Assembly: GCF_004001325.1 (NCBI RefSeq)
Contig: NZ_AP018722.1
Location: forward strand, 1-64,000
DNA from: Thiomicrorhabdus aquaedulcis
GTDB lineage: Bacteria > Pseudomonadota > Gammaproteobacteria > Thiomicrospirales > Thiomicrospiraceae
DNA length: 64,000 nt
Direction of reading: 5' to 3'
A model generated the notes under the pieces. The model worked only from the letters and a program-made list of their open reading frames with translations. It ran no database searches and was not told the DNA's origin. Both the position numbers and the translations under genes were made by a program. This document shows, in pieces, positions 37,075 to 46,370 of this stretch (its first letter is position 1; each line of letters starts with the position of its first letter).

Positions 37075-38919
37075 ATGAACGCTGACAACCCCAACAATTC
37101 TAACAACGCCACGTTACAAAACGCCTTAGCCACCTTGCAAAGTGTGTTTGGCTACGCCCAATTTAGGGCGCAACAAGCCGAAATTATTGATGACGTTTTG
37201 CGAGGCCAAGACTGTTTTGTATTAATGCCCACTGGCGGTGGAAAATCGTTGTGTTATCAAATTCCCGCCTTGTTGTTGCCAGGCACCGCACTGGTGGTGT
37301 CGCCGTTAATTGCCTTAATGCAAGATCAAGTGTCGGCGCTTAAAGCCAACGGTGTAAAAGCCGATTTTTACAACTCCAGTTTGGACGCTCAAAGCGCCGA
37401 AGAGGTGTTGATGAAACTGCACACTGGGCAACTCGATTTGCTGTACGTGTCGCCCGAACGCTTGTTAAATCAGGCGTTTATTGCGCGGTTGCAAACCATC
37501 GAGATAAGCCTGTTTGCGATTGATGAGGCGCACTGTATTTCGCAATGGGGACACGATTTTAGACCCGAATACAGTCAAATTGGGGCGTTGCGGGCGCTGT
37601 TTGTGCAAGTGCCGTTTATAGCCCTAACCGCCACCGCCGACCACGCCACGCGTCAGGATATTCTAGACAAACTGCATTTATCTAATCCCACCACGCGCAT
37701 CAGCAGTTTTGATCGACCCAATATTCGTTACACCGTGCTCGAAAAAAACAATCCAATGCGCCAATTATTGCAATTTTTACAATCCCATCCCAACGACAGC
37801 GGCATTGTTTACGCTCTAAGCCGTAAACGGGTTGAAGAAGTGGCCGAAAAACTCAAAGAAGCCGGTTTTAACGCCCAAGCGTATCATGCAGGATTGCCCG
37901 CCCAAATTAGGCAAAGTGTTCATCAGCAGTTTATTCGCGACAAAATTGACATTGTTGTCGCCACCGTGGCCTTTGGCATGGGCATTGATAAACCCAATGT
38001 ACGTTTTGTGGTGCATTACGATTTGCCCAAAAACATCGAAGGCTATTACCAAGAAACCGGTCGTGCCGGACGAGACGGTTTGGCCTCGGAAGCCCTGTTA
38101 TTGTTTGGCATGCAAGACGTGGTAACGGCCAAACATTTTGTGGAAAACGTCCCCAACGAAGACCAACGGCGTTTAGAAAATTTTAAATTGGCCAGCATGG
38201 TCGATTTTGCCGAAGCGCAAACCTGTCGGCGCAATGTGCTGTTAAATTATTTTGGCGAACCCAGTCACCAGGCCTGTGGCAATTGCGATATTTGCTTAAA
38301 CCCACCGGCGTTATTTGACGGCAAAGTGGCCGCACAAAAGGCGTTATCGTGTGTGTATCGGCTTAATCAAGGGTTTGGAGCAAAACACGTGGTGGACGTA
38401 TTGCGCGGCGTGGACAACGAACGAATTAGGGGTTTATCGCATCAGCAACTCAGCACCTACGGCATTGGCAAAGAGTTTTCGGCCACCGAATGGTCGAGCA
38501 TTTTGCGCCAATTGATTCATTTAGGGTATTTGTATCAAGACATTCAAAATTATTCGGTGCTAAAACTCACCGCGCGTTCGGGTGATGCGCTAAAAGGTAA
38601 AGTTGACGTGCAATTTGCGTCGCCTAAAAAAGCCAGTTTTGATGTGACCAGGCCTGGTAACAGCGGCAAACGCACCGCCAAAGACGATTTATTAGAACAC
38701 GATAAACCGTTGTTTGAAGCGCTTAGAGCCTTACGCAGAGAAATTGCCCTAAGCGAAGACATCCCCGCCTATCAAGTGTTTGGCGACGCGGCGTTGGTCG
38801 AAATGGCGCAAAAACGCCCGCAAGACGACCATCAATTATTACGCATCAGCGGAGTAGGCGAAACCAAACTAGCGCGCTTTGGCTTTGAATTTTTAAGCTT
38901 ACTGCGCCAAAATCCTTAA
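37075..38919 (+). CDS. recQ: ATP-dependent DNA helicase RecQ
   Basis: A 3'-5' helicase in recombination and fork repair. The 614 residues hold a full helicase core: Walker A MPTGGGKSLCYQIPALL, DEAH box FAIDEAHCISQWGHDFR, and motif VI with YYQETGRAGRDG. An RQC zinc site follows (CRRNVLLNYF and CGNCDIC), then a winged helix and a C-terminal HRDC domain. No ribosome site is obvious. The palindrome at 38648-38657 is read in a third frame as TRPG in the linker before HRDC. A one-mismatch copy at 38268 overlaps the zinc-site codons (HQACGNC). Confidence 0.96.
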   Translation: MNADNPNNSNNATLQNALATLQSVFGYAQFRAQQAEIIDDVLRGQDCFVLMPTGGGKSLCYQIPALLLPGTALVVSPLIALMQDQVSALKANGVKADFYNSSLDAQSAEEVLMKLHTGQLDLLYVSPERLLNQAFIARLQTIEISLFAIDEAHCISQWGHDFRPEYSQIGALRALFVQVPFIALTATADHATRQDILDKLHLSNPTTRISSFDRPNIRYTVLEKNNPMRQLLQFLQSHPNDSGIVYALSRKRVEEVAEKLKEAGFNAQAYHAGLPAQIRQSVHQQFIRDKIDIVVATVAFGMGIDKPNVRFVVHYDLPKNIEGYYQETGRAGRDGLASEALLLFGMQDVVTAKHFVENVPNEDQRRLENFKLASMVDFAEAQTCRRNVLLNYFGEPSHQACGNCDICLNPPALFDGKVAAQKALSCVYRLNQGFGAKHVVDVLRGVDNERIRGLSHQQLSTYGIGKEFSATEWSSILRQLIHLGYLYQDIQNYSVLKLTARSGDALKGKVDVQFASPKKASFDVTRPGNSGKRTAKDDLLEHDKPLFEALRALRREIALSEDIPAYQVFGDAALVEMAQKRPQDDHQLLRISGVGETKLARFGFEFLSLLRQNP

Positions 38920-38940
38920 CTTAATTGAGCATAATCTAGA

Positions 38941-38955
38941 CTGAATGTTATTCAG
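38941..38955 (+). terminator. Possible weak terminator after recQ
   Basis: CTGAAT-GTT-ATTCAG forms a 6-bp hairpin followed after ten bases by a T6 run. It sits 21 bp past the recQ stop. Confidence 0.4.
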
Positions 38956-39051
38956 TATTTAGGGTTTTTTGATTTTTTAACCTTTTGTAATTTTTAGACT
39001 TTACGCATACAATCAAACGCCTATTTTGCTTACTACGCTCACATTGGGGTT

Positions 39052-40284
39052 ATGGTCATGCTGTTTAATACATTTTATAAAACCTCTTGTAAAACTTTGG
39101 TTAAACCCTTTTTTGACACTTATCTTAGAGCGCACTTTGGCGTGTTGTTAGGGGCTTTTTTTACGGTTTTTGGCCTTAATCAAAGCACTTTTGCGGCGGC
39201 GCCATCGGGTGCTCAAACTCCCCCGCCGGTGCAAGTCATTGCGTATAAAGTGCCTTTAGCGCCCATCCAAAAATCCATCTCGGTATTGGGTCAATTGCAA
39301 GCCCAGCAGTCGGTGGCCATTACCAGCAATGTCAGTGAACACATTGAGTCTTTGCATTTTAAAGACGGTCAAAGCGTGCAAAAAAATCAACTGTTGGTGT
39401 CGCTTAACGCGCAAGAAGAACGCGCCCTGCTTAACGAAAATCAGGTGGCGATTAACGAGGCTAAAACCCAATATCAACGGGTAAAAGAGGTGGAAGGTCG
39501 TGGCAATGTGACCCGTGCCTTAGTGGACGAAAAACAGCGTATTTGGCAAAGTTTGCTGGCCAAACAGACGGTGCTCGAAACCGCTTTGGCCGAACGCAGT
39601 ATTACCGCGCCTTTTAGCGGAACATTGGGTTTAAGTCGTGTTTCGGTGGGCAGTTTGGTGTCACCAGGCCTGGTCATTGTCAGTTTGGATGCTCTGCAAC
39701 AGATGCAGGTGGATTTAAACATTCCCGAACAATTTTTAGGGGTGCTTACACTTAATCAAGCCGTTAAACTCAGCACGGCGGCGTATCCCGAAAAACAGTT
39801 TATGGGTTCAATCAGCGCCATCGCTTCGCAAGTCGATGCCAACTCACGTTTGGTGCAGGTTAGAGCGGTGCTGGACAATTCAGACGGTCTGCTAAAAACC
39901 AATATGATGATGCAAGCGCGTATCGACATGCCTGCAAAACAGCGTTTAATTGTGCCCAACAGTGCGGTGGTGATGTTGGGAGATTTGCAATTTGTCTATC
40001 AATTAATAGCCCGTGAAAACGGCTTGTATCAAGCCCAAAAAACCGTGGTTAAAACCGGTCAAATTGGCGCGGAATTTACCGAAATTACTCAAGGTTTAAA
40101 CGTGGACGCGCTGGTGGTAAGCCAGGGCGTAATGCGGGTTAACGACAAAACGCTTATCAGCATAAAACACCTGCAAAACCCAGAGAATCAAGCCACACCC
40201 ATCGAGCAAGCCGATTTACTCAAACCGAAGGTTAAACCCGATACTCAGTCTAATATTAAGCCCAATACTAAGCCGGGAGCGTAA
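39052..40284 (+). CDS. RND efflux periplasmic adaptor (membrane fusion protein)
   Basis: It links an inner-membrane RND pump to an outer-membrane channel. The 410-residue protein has an N-terminal hydrophobic signal/anchor. A split lipoyl domain (SVLGQLQAQQSVAITSNVSEHI, and ITAPFSGTLGLSRVSVGSLVSPG) flanks a short alpha-helical hairpin; beta-barrel and membrane-proximal domains follow. It starts 133 bp after recQ, and its stop is 2 bp before the pump gene. The palindrome at 39663-39674 is read as PGLV within the lipoyl region. No TolC homologue is nearby. Confidence 0.92.
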   Translation: MVMLFNTFYKTSCKTLVKPFFDTYLRAHFGVLLGAFFTVFGLNQSTFAAAPSGAQTPPPVQVIAYKVPLAPIQKSISVLGQLQAQQSVAITSNVSEHIESLHFKDGQSVQKNQLLVSLNAQEERALLNENQVAINEAKTQYQRVKEVEGRGNVTRALVDEKQRIWQSLLAKQTVLETALAERSITAPFSGTLGLSRVSVGSLVSPGLVIVSLDALQQMQVDLNIPEQFLGVLTLNQAVKLSTAAYPEKQFMGSISAIASQVDANSRLVQVRAVLDNSDGLLKTNMMMQARIDMPAKQRLIVPNSAVVMLGDLQFVYQLIARENGLYQAQKTVVKTGQIGAEFTEITQGLNVDALVVSQGVMRVNDKTLISIKHLQNPENQATPIEQADLLKPKVKPDTQSNIKPNTKPGA

Positions 40285-40286
40285 TT

Positions 40287-43200
40287 ATGTGGTTATCCGA
40301 TACTTCGGTTAAACGCCCCGTTATGGCGACGGTGGTGTCGTTGATTTTACTGGTGTTTGGTTTAATGGCGTTTGATCGCATGAGTTTGCGCGAATACCCC
40401 AATGTAGACGCGCCCATTATCAGCATCGACACCCAGTATTTAGGCGCTTCAGCGCAAGTGGTTGAATCGCGCATTACCAAAATCATCGAAAACCGCATTT
40501 CGGGTATTGAAGGCATTCGCGCCATCGAATCAAGTTCGCAAGACGGTCGCTCTAGCATTAAAGTGGAGTTTTCGATTGACCGCGATATTGACGCGGCGGC
40601 CAACGACATTCGTGACAAAATAGCCCGAATTCAAGACAATTTACCCGAAGAAGCGGGTGCGCCCGAAGTTGAAAAAACCGACGCCGACGATTCGCCCATT
40701 TTATGGTTTAACTTAAACAGCGATCAGATGACCGTGCCGCAATTAACCGATTACGCCGAACGTTATTTGGTCGATCGGTTTTCGGTGCTGGACGGCGTGG
40801 CCAATGTGCGTATTGGTGGCGGTCAGTCGTTGGCGTTACGCATTTGGTTAAATCCAGAAAAAATGGCGTTGTACGGCGTCACCGCCCAAGACATTGAACA
40901 AAAATTGCGTTTGGCCAACGTCGAACTGCCGGTGGGTTCGATTCAAGGAAAACACATTTTGTTTAATGTGTTAAGCCACAAACCGTTGCAAACGATTACC
41001 GATTTTCAGGGTTTGGTGATTCAACAAACCACACAAAACGGGCAAATTAATCAACTGACCTTGGCGCAAGTGGCCGAAGTAAAATTGGGAACGGTCGAAA
41101 ACCGTCGTATGTTTAGCGGCAACGGTCAACCCATGGTGGGCATTGGCATTGTCAAACAATCCAACGCCAACACGTTAAACGTCGCCAAATTAGCTCGTGA
41201 GCGTAAGGAATTAATCAATCAATCGCTCCCCCCAGGCCTGGTGTTGGCCGACAGTTTTGATTCGTCGGTGTTTGTAGAACAATCGATTAAAGAGGTGTAC
41301 ACCACGCTTTTGGTGGCGTTGGGGTTGGTGGTGATTGTCATGCTGGTGTTTTTAAGAAGCTGGCGCGCCGCTCTTGTGCCTATTGTGACCTTGCCGGTGT
41401 CGCTGATTGCGACGTTTTTTGTGTTGTGGACGTTGGGTTTTTCAGTCAATTTGCTTACTTTATTGGCGTTGGTATTGGCGATTGGCTTGGTGGTGGACGA
41501 TGCGATTGTGGTGTTAGAAAACACCCAGCGTTACATTGATAAAGGCTATAAACCCATTGCAGCGGCGTATTTAGGCACTCGTCAAGTAGGGTTTGCGGTG
41601 GTGGCCACCACGTTGGTGTTGGTGGCGGTGTTTTTACCCATCGCGTTTTTAGAAGGTCAAATTGGCCGATTGTTTTCAGAGTTTTCAATTACCTTGGCAG
41701 TGGCGGTGTTGTTTTCGAGCTGGGTGGCGTTAACGCTGTCGCCGGCGTTGGCGTCGGTGATTTTAAAACAACGAGTGTTTGCGCCAAGTACATCGTCTGC
41801 TTCTGTTAAGAAAAAATCGTCTAAACCCTCGGTTTGGACACGCGGTTTTAAAAAGGGTTTAATTAAAAATTTACGCTATCCTTGGGTGAGTTTTTTGGTG
41901 TTTGCGGGCGTGGTCGCCGCTGGCGTGTTTTACGCGCAACAGCTCACTCAAGAATACGTTCCCAAAGAAGACCGTGGGGTGTTTTTTGTCACGGTAAAAG
42001 GCCCAGAAGGCGCGACCTTTGAATACATGCAAAGCTACATGGAACAAATTGAACAACGCTTAATGCCTTTGGTGACCAGTGGCGAGGCCAAACGGTTATT
42101 GATTCGTGCGCCACAATCGTTTGGTAACAGCGAAGTGTTTAACAGTGGTTTTGTGATTGTGGTGTTAGAAGATTGGTCTATGCGGCGTTCGGCGTTTGAG
42201 ATTATGAAAGAAACCAGCAAAAAACTGGCCGATTTGACCGGCATAAAAGCCACGCCCATTATGCGTTCGCCCATTGGTGGGCGCATTCAAAGCCCGGTGC
42301 AATTTGTGATTGGTGGGCCAAGTTATCAAGATTTAGAGGCGTGGCAAGGTTTAATAGACCAAGCACTTGCCGCCAACAACCCAGGCCTGGTCAATATAGA
42401 TTGGGACTACGAGCCGAATAAGCCACAACTGCAGCTCACCCTTAACTACGCCAAAGCCGAAGCCTTGGGGGTGTCTTATCAAGCCTTATCCGAGACATTG
42501 CAGACCTTGTTAGGCGGTAAAGCCGTCACCACGTTTCAATACAATGGCGAAGAGTACGACATTATTTTAAAAGCCGATCACGAATGGATTCAATCGCCCG
42601 ACGATTTGCAAAGTATTTATATACGCTCAGACACCAACAATGCCCTCATTCCATTGGTTGAGTTGGTCAGTGTTAACACGCAGGGTGTGGCCTCAAGTTT
42701 AAACCGCACCAATCGAGTTCGCTCGATTACCCTGTCGGCCAAGTTGGACGATAATTTGGCCTTAGGGGATGCGTTGACTTATCTAAACGAGTTGGTTAAA
42801 ACCACCCTACCCGATACTGCAACAGTCGATTATAAAGGTCAATCTAAAGACTTTTTAACCGCCTCACAGTCGTTTTATTTTGTGTTTTTGCTTGGGATTG
42901 TGGTGATATTTTTGGTGCTGGGCGCGCAGTTTGAAAGTTTTGTGCATCCGCTGGTGATCTTGTTTACCGTGCCACTGGCACTGGCCGGCGGGCTGTTTGC
43001 CCTGCTCTACTTTAATATGACGCTGAATATTTACAGTCAAATTGCGTTGGTGTTACTGTTGGGGTTGGCCACCAAAAACGGCATTTTAATTGTCGAGTTT
43101 ACCAATCAATTGCGTGATCAAGGCTTGTCGTCGTATCGCGCGTTAATTTCGGCCACGCAGTTGCGTTTGCGGCCTATTTTAATGACCACCATCACCACCA

Positions 43201-43421
43201 TGGCCGGCACCATTCCGCTGATTTTTTCGAGCGGTGCTGGGGCTGAAACCCGCGAAATTTTAGGCATTGTGCTGTTTTGGGGGGTGGCGTTTTCAACGCT
43301 GTTGAGTTTGTGGATTATTCCTAGTGCCTATGGACTTATGGCCAAAAACAGCAGTTCGCCTTTGGCTTCAACCCAAAAGCTTACGCGTGCTTTAGCTAAA
43401 AATGAGGGTAATAAGGTTTAA
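40287..43421 (+). CDS. RND efflux pump inner-membrane permease (AcrB/MexF family)
   Basis: A 1044-residue proton-driven exporter with twelve membrane helices and two large periplasmic loops. The proton-relay Asp pair is in ALVLAIGLVVDDAIVVLENTQR (TM4). The N-terminus SDTSVKRPVMATVVSLILLVFG is typical of multidrug (HAE1) pumps rather than metal pumps, so drugs or other hydrophobic compounds are likely substrates. Palindromes at 41232-41241 and 42381-42390 are both read as PGLV. Another copy begins at the last base of the stop codon. Confidence 0.95.
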   Translation: MWLSDTSVKRPVMATVVSLILLVFGLMAFDRMSLREYPNVDAPIISIDTQYLGASAQVVESRITKIIENRISGIEGIRAIESSSQDGRSSIKVEFSIDRDIDAAANDIRDKIARIQDNLPEEAGAPEVEKTDADDSPILWFNLNSDQMTVPQLTDYAERYLVDRFSVLDGVANVRIGGGQSLALRIWLNPEKMALYGVTAQDIEQKLRLANVELPVGSIQGKHILFNVLSHKPLQTITDFQGLVIQQTTQNGQINQLTLAQVAEVKLGTVENRRMFSGNGQPMVGIGIVKQSNANTLNVAKLARERKELINQSLPPGLVLADSFDSSVFVEQSIKEVYTTLLVALGLVVIVMLVFLRSWRAALVPIVTLPVSLIATFFVLWTLGFSVNLLTLLALVLAIGLVVDDAIVVLENTQRYIDKGYKPIAAAYLGTRQVGFAVVATTLVLVAVFLPIAFLEGQIGRLFSEFSITLAVAVLFSSWVALTLSPALASVILKQRVFAPSTSSASVKKKSSKPSVWTRGFKKGLIKNLRYPWVSFLVFAGVVAAGVFYAQQLTQEYVPKEDRGVFFVTVKGPEGATFEYMQSYMEQIEQRLMPLVTSGEAKRLLIRAPQSFGNSEVFNSGFVIVVLEDWSMRRSAFEIMKETSKKLADLTGIKATPIMRSPIGGRIQSPVQFVIGGPSYQDLEAWQGLIDQALAANNPGLVNIDWDYEPNKPQLQLTLNYAKAEALGVSYQALSETLQTLLGGKAVTTFQYNGEEYDIILKADHEWIQSPDDLQSIYIRSDTNNALIPLVELVSVNTQGVASSLNRTNRVRSITLSAKLDDNLALGDALTYLNELVKTTLPDTATVDYKGQSKDFLTASQSFYFVFLLGIVVIFLVLGAQFESFVHPLVILFTVPLALAGGLFALLYFNMTLNIYSQIALVLLLGLATKNGILIVEFTNQLRDQGLSSYRALISATQLRLRPILMTTITTMAGTIPLIFSSGAGAETREILGIVLFWGVAFSTLLSLWIIPSAYGLMAKNSSSPLASTQKLTRALAKNEGNKV

Positions 43422-43432
43422 CCAGGCCTGGT
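43421..43432. repeat. Iterated palindrome ACCAGGCCTGGT abutting the RND pump stop
   Basis: The A of the stop codon TAA is the first base of the palindrome. It lies between convergent genes. Confidence 0.93.
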
Positions 43433-43448
43433 TAAACGCTTTTTGCTG

Positions 43449-43507
43449 TTAAAAACGCTCACCTAAAAACGCTAAAATAAAAACGTTAAAATAAAAACGT
43501 TAAAAAT
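43449..43507. repeat. Degenerate short tandem repeat TAAAAACGYTAAAA
   Basis: Four to five imperfect units built on TAAAAACGC/T lie between the RND pump and the convergent 43500 gene, running into its stop codon. Confidence 0.55.
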
Positions 43508-43838
43508 TAAGCATCTCTTCTTCTTCAATGATGGAAGAAGGATTGGACAGATTACGAATGTTCTTTTTAAACATCAGTTTGTTTTGCACGGGTTCGGGTA
43601 AATCGGTAAAACGAATCAGCTCGCGTTTAAGCAACATGTCCACCACGTCTTCAATAACGCGCACCATGTCCATGTCTAACCTATTTAGCACACTTTGCAC
43701 AATCGCCTCGCTGTTGGGCGATTGTTCAATAAAGCGCTTTAATTCTTCATCGTATAAGCTGATTTCTTCACGGTGTGCGCCAGGAGAAAATTCAATGTCG
43801 GCGATTTCGCCTTGAGGATTACGGACGATGTACAGCAT
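43500..43838 (-). CDS. Conserved hypothetical protein, 112 residues
   Basis: A small acidic soluble protein. It starts LYIVRNPQGEIADIEFSPGAHREEI, continues with a helical region (ELKRFIEQS...VLNRLDMDMVRVIEDVVDMLLKRELIRFTDLPEPVQNKL), and ends in a Glu-rich tail. It resembles a family found in several gammaproteobacteria and sometimes mislabelled tryptophan synthase beta-like, which I would not adopt. An AAGGAT ribosome site precedes the ATG. It has the look of a small regulatory or structural protein, but nothing shows its function. Confidence 0.75.
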   Translation of the reverse strand: MLYIVRNPQGEIADIEFSPGAHREEISLYDEELKRFIEQSPNSEAIVQSVLNRLDMDMVRVIEDVVDMLLKRELIRFTDLPEPVQNKLMFKKNIRNLSNPSSIIEEEEMLNF

Positions 43839-43907
43839 GGCTTATCCTTTTAATTTTATCAGCTTAGTTTTTATCAAAGTAGTTTTATCAACTTAGTGTT
43901 ACTAACC

Positions 43908-45545
43908 TTAATCTTCGTCAACCACGTTGCCTAATAGAGCGGTTAAACGGTCGTTTTGTGAGTAGTCTACCGGACAATCAATGATGGTGACGGTATTGGC
44001 TTTTAACGCGGTTTGTAACGCGGGTAACAGCTGGTCTGCCGACTCAATTTTAACTCCAGTGGCACCAAACGATTGCGCGTATTGGACAAAATCGGGGTTT
44101 TTAAAATCAATGTACGCACTGCGTCCAAAACGGCGTTGTTGTTTCCACTCAATTAAGCCGTATTGGCCGTCGTTCCAAATTAAAATCACAATCGGCGTAT
44201 TGCAGCGTAAAGCGGTTTCAATTTCTTGCGAATTCATCATAAATCCGGCGTCACCGGTGACCGCCACCACCGCTTTATGCGGATACGCCAATTTGGCGGC
44301 AATCGCCCCAGGCACAGCAATGCCCATGCCGGCAAAGCCGTTCGAGATAATGCAGGTGTTGGGCAGGTCACAGCGAAACATACGCGCCATCCACATTTTA
44401 TGCGCGCCTACGTCACTGATGGCAATGTCGGACGAGTCCATCGCGGTGCGTAAATCCCAAATAATTTTTTGCGGTAACATCGGCCAGGCATCGCTTTTAG
44501 CACAGCGGTTCATCTCGTTAATCATGGCGGTGCGTAAGTTAAACTCAATGTCGGTAGTGGTAATGTCGTTAACCAATGCCTCCCCCAACGCTAAAAAGTT
44601 AGCACCAATATTGCCAATTAACTCCACGTTAGGAATATAGCTGTTGTCTACTTCGGCTTTTTTGGTGTCGATGTGAATGATGGTGTGATTGCGGGTTGGA
44701 TTCCACAAGTGCGGGTGGTATTCCACCATGTCAAAGCCCACGCAAATCACCAAATCGGCCTTAGCAAAGCCGGCGTTTTCATAATCGCCTTTTTGCAAAC
44801 CAGCCGTGCCCATGGCCATGTCGTTGTAAAACGGAATAATGCCTTTGGCCATAAACGTGTTAACCACGGGGATTTTGTGGCGTTTAACAAAGGCCACAAT
44901 GTCGTCACCTGCCCGGGCGCGTACTGCACCGTTGCCCACCAAAATAAGCGGATTTTTAGCGTTTTTGACCAGTTCGGCGGCTTGCTTAATTAAAGCGCGG
45001 TCTGCAAAGGTTAGGCGATTGGCGCTGACCGGCAAGGGCAGTTCGTCGGTGTCCATTTCAACGATGTTTTCGGGCAGGTCAATAAAGGTGGCACCGGGTT
45101 TTTCGGCTTCGGCCAATTTAAAGGCTTTGCGCACCACTTCGGGAATGGTGCCAGGCTCTAATACTTGTGTGGCGTATTTGGTAATGGGTTTAAACATGCT
45201 TACCAAATCGACCACCTGATGCGACTCTTTGTGCATTCGCGTGGTGGCGGCTTGGCCAGCAATGGCCACCAAAGGGGCGTTGTCCATATTGGCATCGGCC
45301 ACACCGGTGACTAAATTGGTGGCACCAGGGCCAAGGGTCGATAAACACACGCCCGATTTACCAGTTAAACGTCCGTACACATCCGCCATGTACGCCGCAC
45401 CCTGTTCGTGGCGTGTGGTTATGAAGCGAATATTTGAGTCGAGCAGAGCGTCCATAATATCCAGGTTTTCTTCACCGGGAATGCCAAAAATAAACTCAAC
45501 ATTTTCGTTTTCTAAACAGTGAACAAACAGTTTTGCGGCCTTCAT
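43908..45545 (-). CDS. Acetolactate synthase, catabolic type (AlsS-like)
   Basis: A thiamine-diphosphate enzyme that joins two pyruvates to acetolactate. The 545 residues contain the catalytic Glu in TRHEQGAAYMADVYGR and the central FAD/DHS-type domain. The ThDP motif GDAGFMMNSQEIETALRCNTPIVILIWNDGQYG follows. No small regulatory subunit (ilvH) adjoins, and sequence such as FGIPGEENLDIMDALLDSNI resembles the stand-alone AlsS group. It may feed acetoin or branched-chain synthesis. No acetolactate decarboxylase gene is nearby. Confidence 0.9.
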   Translation of the reverse strand: MKAAKLFVHCLENENVEFIFGIPGEENLDIMDALLDSNIRFITTRHEQGAAYMADVYGRLTGKSGVCLSTLGPGATNLVTGVADANMDNAPLVAIAGQAATTRMHKESHQVVDLVSMFKPITKYATQVLEPGTIPEVVRKAFKLAEAEKPGATFIDLPENIVEMDTDELPLPVSANRLTFADRALIKQAAELVKNAKNPLILVGNGAVRARAGDDIVAFVKRHKIPVVNTFMAKGIIPFYNDMAMGTAGLQKGDYENAGFAKADLVICVGFDMVEYHPHLWNPTRNHTIIHIDTKKAEVDNSYIPNVELIGNIGANFLALGEALVNDITTTDIEFNLRTAMINEMNRCAKSDAWPMLPQKIIWDLRTAMDSSDIAISDVGAHKMWMARMFRCDLPNTCIISNGFAGMGIAVPGAIAAKLAYPHKAVVAVTGDAGFMMNSQEIETALRCNTPIVILIWNDGQYGLIEWKQQRRFGRSAYIDFKNPDFVQYAQSFGATGVKIESADQLLPALQTALKANTVTIIDCPVDYSQNDRLTALLGNVVDED

Positions 45546-45621
45546 AGAACTCTCATATTTAATACGTAAAAATGGTAAAACTCATAATCAAAGATTCTCT
45601 TTAAAATGTCAAAGAGAATTG

Positions 45622-45633
45622 ACCAGGCCTGGT
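45622..45633. repeat. Iterated palindrome ACCAGGCCTGGT downstream of dsbA
   Basis: It lies between the dsbA terminator and the acetolactate synthase start on the same (minus) strand. Confidence 0.93.
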
Positions 45634-45636
45634 TAT

Positions 45637-45657
45637 AAAAAAAGAGCCAAGGGGCTC
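45637..45657 (-). terminator. Rho-independent terminator of the resB-ccsB-dsbA unit
   Basis: On the minus strand GAGCC pairs with GGCTC over CCTT and is followed by seven T. It lies about 45 bp beyond the dsbA stop. Confidence 0.85.
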
Positions 45658-45701
45658 CTTCTTTATAACACGTTACTTTGGATTTATGTTAAATCACGGC
45701 A

Positions 45702-46343
45702 TTACTGTAAGGTCAGTTGATTAACGACATTCCACATAGCCGCTTTATTGCCAGCCATAGGAACATCGGTTAGGTATTTGCCGTTTACAATCACCGCAGG
45801 CACGCCTTCTACGCCGTAAGCGGCGGTAAGTTGTTGGGCTTTGCGAACGTGTTGATCGACTTTAAACCCTTTAAATGTGGCGGTAAAATCTTCTGGTTTT
45901 ACCCCAAACTGAGTAAAAAACTGTGCAATGGTTTCTACGCTGTACAGGTCTTTTTTATCGCGATGCAGAGCATCAAAAAACGCACCGTGTGCTTGGTCTA
46001 AAACCCCTAATTCTTTGGCGGTGTAAAACACTTTAGCCATAAAAATCCAGTTGGGGTTGTTAAACACCACGGGCATTAACTCAAACTCCACATCGGCCGG
46101 TTTGGTTTTTAACCACTCTTTAACGCTGGGTTCTAGGTGGTAGCAGTGCGGGCAAGTATACCCAAACACTTCAACCACTTTTTTGCTGTGGGGCGCAATA
46201 GACTGCGGCTGTGGAATTTTTTTGTATTCCACACCGTTGGCCAATTCAGCCGGTTTTTCGGCGGCGTGTGCGCCTGCCGAAAACAGTAATAATCCGCCTA
46301 AAACGCCAGTGGCTAAGGTGTTCAATAATTTTCTGCGTAACAT
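45702..46343 (-). CDS. dsbA: DsbA-family thiol:disulfide interchange protein
   Basis: A periplasmic oxidase that puts disulfides into exported proteins. The 213 residues have a signal peptide ending AHA (about residue 27), the active site CPHC (C64, C67) as in classical DsbA, and the cis-Pro loop GVPAVIVNG. GAGGATG precedes the ATG. It follows ccsB by 27 bp on the minus strand and shares its terminator. This suggests it works with the cytochrome c maturation genes upstream. dsbB is not seen. Confidence 0.95.
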   Translation of the reverse strand: MLRRKLLNTLATGVLGGLLLFSAGAHAAEKPAELANGVEYKKIPQPQSIAPHSKKVVEVFGYTCPHCYHLEPSVKEWLKTKPADVEFELMPVVFNNPNWIFMAKVFYTAKELGVLDQAHGAFFDALHRDKKDLYSVETIAQFFTQFGVKPEDFTATFKGFKVDQHVRKAQQLTAAYGVEGVPAVIVNGKYLTDVPMAGNKAAMWNVVNQLTLQ

Positions 46344-46370
46344 TTAAACATCCTCTGTTTAAAACTTAAA

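Noticed and set aside
38920-39051. tRNA or small RNA gene between recQ and the efflux adaptor
   Set aside because: I found no cloverleaf or tRNA consensus boxes here or in any other intergenic region by eye; only a short hairpin is visible.
44226-45522. Long plus-strand frames opposite the acetolactate synthase gene
   Set aside because: They mirror a well-conserved minus-strand gene and show no family features; they are codon-bias shadows.
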